Below, piece by piece: positions 60,519 through 64,000 of a DNA stretch of 64,000 nucleotides. The first letter of the stretch is position 1. Each line of letters opens with the position of its first letter. Source of the stretch: Mesostigma viride (Eukaryota > Streptophyta > Mesostigmatophyceae > Mesostigmatales > Mesostigmataceae); assembly GCA_009746045.1 (NCBI GenBank), contig RPFO01000312.1, positions 2,165,279 to 2,229,278 of the forward strand. Reading direction: 5' to 3'. The notes under the pieces were generated by a model. That model saw nothing but the letters and a program-made list of their open reading frames with translations, was not told where the DNA came from and ran no database searches. Position numbers and translations under genes: made by a program.

Positions 60519-60994
60519 TGTCAAGGTACGAGCGTGGAACCATAAACCTGGACCCCGCTCGACTCCAGCACGCCACCGATGTCTTCCTGAGGGCCAACCC
60601 CCCTCAAACAGGTGTGTACAACCCCCACAAAAAGGAATCAAAGATAAATATTGCTGGTTTACCTGAGGGACATACCATTGAACAAGCCAAACAGTTTGTC
60701 TTTGCTCTGGAGTATGGGATGGAAGGCCTAAACCTTAGGCATCAGTTTAAGGCTCTCAGGGCCTCATCCACCTTTCATCAATCATCTCCTGCAATTAGAG
60801 CACTGATTCAAACCTATCAGGAACGCACCCTCACACCTGAGGCAGCCATTGAGCAGTGGCCTACTTTTATCACTGATCTGAAACAGCTAGTGCTTACCAA
60901 CAACCACATGGAAGCAGTAGAACGTTTCAACTGGCTGGCTGCCTATAAGGTTAACAAGAATAACCTCTCTGGGGATGCAAAACATACAGGGTAA
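60323..60994 (+). CDS. Element E Gag capsid-like region
   Basis: Coiled-coil start (QEQVAILQAQLASLQDQQLS), then FKALRASSTFHQSSPAIRAL and AVERFNWLAAYKVNKNNL. These blocks align with element B's FFHQSNPSIQHLV and YSAFNWVKTYKVETQNYV. A further segment in another frame (about 61030-61348, containing HTWLTKAGLQPSVLATLL and a His/Lys/Gly-rich tail) matches B's HKWLVHSLLEKLNLD. It stops before any zinc knuckle. Confidence 0.7.
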   Translation: MPGPQEALGGGPEVPRAPTNPPAEAPPRQGDIQEQVAILQAQLASLQDQQLSANQLQTMDGLRALMSRYERGTINLDPARLQHATDVFLRANPPQTGVYNPHKKESKINIAGLPEGHTIEQAKQFVFALEYGMEGLNLRHQFKALRASSTFHQSSPAIRALIQTYQERTLTPEAAIEQWPTFITDLKQLVLTNNHMEAVERFNWLAAYKVNKNNLSGDAKHTG

Positions 60995-61348
60995 TGATAG
61001 AGAAATCTTGACCTTGAGCTTCTAAAGCTCCAACCAAGGTATCTCATCCACACCTGGCTAACAAAAGCTGGTTTGCAACCCTCTGTGTTGGCTACCCTGC
61101 TTACAGGCCTCAAGTCCCTCTGGGATAACTTCAGGGCTGCCATGCTCTACATCGAGGAAGCGGTGGACCCCCTGGGAACTGGAAACCCCCAGGCCCAGGA
61201 CCCCAAGGTCCAGGGCACCCAAGGCCACAAGCGCAAGGGGGGGGCCAGCCAGGGGGGGGCACCAAAGACCCACAAGTCCTCCCACCAAGGGGGCAGTGGC
61301 TCTCAGGGGCGTGGCAACACGTGGCACCGTGTGCCCCTGCATGGCAAC

Positions 61349-61740
61349 CAGTGTAAAATCGTACGTTATACGCGTTATACGGTCACGGTGGAGTATAATG
61401 TATAATACGGTATAATAATACGGTATAATACGATATTATACGTTATCGTACGGACACACTCAGAATACTCTGATTTTACACATTTTAAGACACCCACCAT
61501 CAATCCACATGTTTTTAACACTGTTTTGGACATAATCCAAGGTTGCCCTACCCTCGGCTATACTCTATACGGTGGACATTGTGGACACGATCGATGTATT
61601 GCATGTAATACTGAGAATGTAAACGTGCGCATGCATAATTGTGTGTATGTGTGTATATATGTGGCTTTATATTGGTTATGTTTACTTGGGTGCCTTCACT
61701 TTGATGCAAGTAATTATATATTTTAATATATATATATTAT
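61349..61740 (+). mobile_element. Second copy of the hAT-like element, 5' part
   Basis: From 61349 (CAGTGTAAAATCGTACG) to about 61735 it is nearly identical to 41151-41530, including the CGGTATAATA repeats and the downstream block GGACATAATCCAAGGTTGCC. The terminus differs (CAGTGTAAAATC versus CAGAGTGAGATC). No right end or 8-bp duplication is found; the copy is cut near 61738. Confidence 0.75.
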
Positions 61741-61827
61741 AATAATATAATTACTTACAGCAGAGTGAAATCACTCAAACCAAAGCAAACGCCCAGCTAT
61801 AAACCTCTATACAGAGCCATGTCAAAT

Positions 61828-62470
61828 CTCTATACTACGATAAAACCAATGGAAACTCCTACTGTAACGGGAGGAACCTAATAGCCCTGCTGCACCGCAA
61901 AATCATGCAGCCCGCGTACGGCGGAGCATGATGTCAGCCATGGCCCGAGTCAGCGCCACCGACAAGCGCTGACGCCAAAATGACGTCCAGGTCCGCGCCG
62001 ACCATGAGGCCCGCTGGCCCTCCAGGTCCAGCCGGTCCTCCCGGAGCCGGCAACACTCCTTGAAGAAGGCGGAGGTCAGGGGCCCCATGGCCCCAAACTC
62101 CTCCAGGACAAAGGGCACCACACGATGGTGCCCGACGTCGCCGTAGGCCAGGAGCTTGGCCCGCTCCGCCCGGTCCGCCGTGTAACCTGCCGTGAGGGAG
62201 GCCCCAGCCACGTGGCTAAGAGCCAATTAAGGGCCGCGCCACCGAAACGTCGATAAGCAGATGCCGGCCACCCCCCTCAAAGTCCAGCACCACGATGTCA
62301 GGCCGGGGGTTGGGGGAATAGAAGGCAGCGCCATCCGCATCCTCGGACCGGATGTTCGCGTGGGGGAAAACCGACCGAATCATGGCGAGCACCACCGTCA
62401 GGAGGACAGTGTGCAAATACAAATACCAATTCTGATTCTGTTGGCCCCCCATGCAGGCAAGGTAGTGAGT
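61828..62470 (-). mobile_element. LINE 3' end, left arm of an inverted pair
   Basis: Matches 63365-63998 in inverse orientation over about 640 bp. Encodes, on the minus strand, the endonuclease-like region (NPRPDIVVLDFEGGGRHLLI, 62216-62452) and the C-terminal block (61903-62226). Its 3' UTR faces left. Truncated at 62470, where the right-hand copy begins. Confidence 0.85.
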
Positions 62471-64000
62471 ATATATATGTGGCTGTCCTTGGCGTTCCGG
62501 TTGGCGACCCCGCGTTTGTCATCGATGCTCTGCGGGCCGCCCTCGAGGCACGCACTGAGGTACTGCCCTTGATTGCGCGCCTTCATGATTCGCAGACCAA
62601 GGGTCTGCTTCTGTGGTTTTGCGCTCACCCTCGCGTCGTTCACTGGCTCCGGGGCGCTCTTCCGGCTCAGGTCCGGCTGGCCGCCGAAGGCCACGACGAA
62701 CGCATCCAGTCGGCCTTGGCGCAGCTGGTCCCGGGCGGCCCCCGACCTCCCGCCACATGCTATTCGCATTGCCTCCCTGCCTGCACGGATGGGTGGCTGC
62801 GGTCTGACTCGTGCCGCCCGGCTGGCCCCAGCAGCATTTTTGGGCTCCGTCGCTCAGTCGTGGGCGGAAAGCTGCCGGCTCCTGCCCCTTTTGGCAACGG
62901 CAGCGCCTGACCTCCTGGACCCCAGCAGCCCTTTGCCCTTCGTCACCGCCATCCAGGAGGCCTATGCTGAGATCCCGCAGGCCTGTTCTCCCGTCCGTGC
63001 CGCTCAGGCGGTACAGCGCCACCTCCCTCGCGGCACTCCCTCGGTCGCCTCCGTTCAATATCCCGCCGCATTCCCTGCTCGCGTCATCGATAAACACCAG
63101 AAAACCTACGCGGGTATTCTGCACACGGCTGATTGGATTGCTCTTTTCGCGGACCTCAACGCCCAGGGACGTGCGTGGCTGTTCTCGCTTTCCTTGCGGA
63201 GTGTGGGCTCGGCGTACCTTCGTGCTCTTCCCATGGCCCCCCCATTCGCCTTGGCTCCCAGCCACTACTCGGTGGCGCTCCGGCACCAGCTATTTGCCCC
63301 GCAGCCTCTTGTTCCGGCCGGGCGGCCTTGTGGTAGCTGTGGGCAGCCGCTGGATCCCACGGGGACTCACTACCTTGCCTGCATGGGGGGCCAACAGAAT
63401 CAGAATTGGTATTTGTATTTGCACACTGTCCTCCTGACGGTGGTGCTCGCCATGATTCGGTCGGTTTTCCCCCACGCGAACATCCGGTCCGAGGATGCGG
63501 ATGGCGCTGCCTTCTATTCCCCCAACCCCCGGCCTGACATCGTGGTGCTGGACTTTGAGGGGGGTGGCCGGCATCTGCTTATTGACGTTTCGGTGGCGCG
63601 GCCCTTAATTGGCTCTTAGCCACGTGGCTGGGGCCTCCCTCACGGCAGGTTACACGGCGGACCGGGCGGAGCGGGCCAAGCTCCTGGCCTACGGCGACGT
63701 CGGGCACCATCGTGTGGTGCCCTTTGTCCTGGAGGAGTTTGGGGCCATGGGGCCCCTGACCTCCGCCTTCTTCAAGGAGTGTTGCCGGCTCCGGGAGGAC
63801 CGGCTGGACCTGGAGGGCCAGCGGGCCCCATGGTCGGCGCGGACCTGGACGTCATACTGGCGTCAGCGCTTGTCGGTGGCGCTGACTCGGGCCATGGCTG
63901 ACATCATGCTCCGCCGTACGCGGGCTGATTTTGCGGTGCAGCAGGGCTATTAGGTTCCTCCCGTTAGGCGTTTCCATTGGTTTTATCGTAGTATAGAGCT
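62471..64000 (+). mobile_element. LINE with restriction-enzyme-like endonuclease, C-terminal part, right arm
   Basis: A 5'-truncated non-LTR retrotransposon whose 3' UTR (…CCATTGGTTTTATCGTAGTATAGAG) runs to the end of the window. The coding parts and frames are described separately. RT itself is not included. Confidence 0.8.
62479..63953 (+). CDS. REL-type LINE ORF C-terminus: zinc finger and PD-(D/E)XK-like endonuclease, two frameshifts
   Basis: Frame one (62479 to about 62735): LGVPVGDPAFVIDALRAALE, typical of the region after the RT palm in R2/NeSL-like elements. Frame two (about 62735-63610): ARMGGCGLTRAARLAPAAF, then a CCHC-type finger Cys-x2-Cys-x9-His-x3-Cys (CGSCGQPLDPTGTHYLAC). The endonuclease core NPRPDIVVLDFEGGGRHLLI-D follows, with Pro-Asp and a second Asp as in restriction-like LINE endonucleases. 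Frame three (63609-63953): HVVPF-like block HHRVVPFVLEEFGAMGPLTS and a C-terminal WRQRLSVALTRAMADIML. Shifts fall at a C-run (about 62735) and near 63605. It would nick the target DNA. Confidence 0.68.

Larger units (their letters stand above)
58551..61348 (+). mobile_element. Element E: 5' part of a B-like LTR retrotransposon
   Basis: An LTR-like stretch ending ...TTTACTAACT at 58879 is followed by TGAATTTTATC and a long gag-like coding region. Its capsid-like block is homologous to element B. The left side is cut by element A's LTR. The right side stops at the hAT-like end at 61349. Pol is absent from the window. Confidence 0.7.

Noticed and set aside
1-64000. rRNA, tRNA or other structural RNA genes
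   Set aside because: I saw no sequence that I could recognise as one. A covariance-model search was not possible here.

Overview
The window looks like transposon-dense, satellite-bearing DNA from a eukaryotic nuclear genome. It holds LTR retrotransposons, LINEs, a piggyBac and a hAT-type DNA transposon, GT-rich microsatellites, and no prokaryotic gene organisation. A green alga or related protist is my best guess from the mix of families and the GC-rich transposon coding sequence, but nothing in the sequence fixes the species. I see no convincing single-copy host gene, only one possible exon at 241-376.

Layout. Positions 1-11,000 hold unassigned DNA, a LINE 3' fragment, and a segment of about 10 kb bounded by inverted repeats of about 130 bp (946-10918). 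That segment contains a nearly perfect 5.1-kb array of an 8-bp unit (TGTGTGCG). Positions 11,000-13,760 hold unassigned DNA with a 9-bp minisatellite and a (TGGG)n tract. Positions 13,761-58,550 are one Ty3/gypsy retrotransposon ('A', minus strand, about 8.8 kb unnested) expanded to 45 kb by nested insertions. Two LINE fragments lie in its 3' LTR. Element C (20775-43497) lies at its gag/protease junction, a piggyBac (44010-47312) in gag, and element B (47664-56134) also in gag. C itself carries element F (21136-25647) in one LTR, element D (28663-36513) inside its protease gene, and a hAT-like element (41151-42897) plus a 542-bp segment in the other LTR. Most insertions have target-site duplications. 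Several have a matching uninterrupted copy of the target elsewhere in the window, so most boundaries are read at base or near-base resolution.

Positions 58,551-64,000 hold a 5' piece of a B-like retroelement (E), a relative of the hAT-like element, and two LINE 3' ends arranged head to head as an inverted repeat.

The most notable biology is a group of copia-derived LTR retrotransposons (B, C and D, with E as a gag relative). Their Pol order is integrase - protease - reverse transcriptase - RNase H rather than protease - integrase - RT - RNase H. The RT active-site box reads HGDD instead of YxDD. The protease-like domain has D-T-N or D-T-Q instead of D-T/S-G. The LTRs begin AGTT and end AACT instead of TG...CA, with 5-bp target duplications, and there is no usual TGG primer-binding site in C and D. 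Element B has identical LTRs and an intact 1,264-residue Pol, so the group looks recently active. Many gag and transposase reading frames break at or near G/C homopolymers. Uncorrected long-read indels are therefore a serious alternative to true decay.
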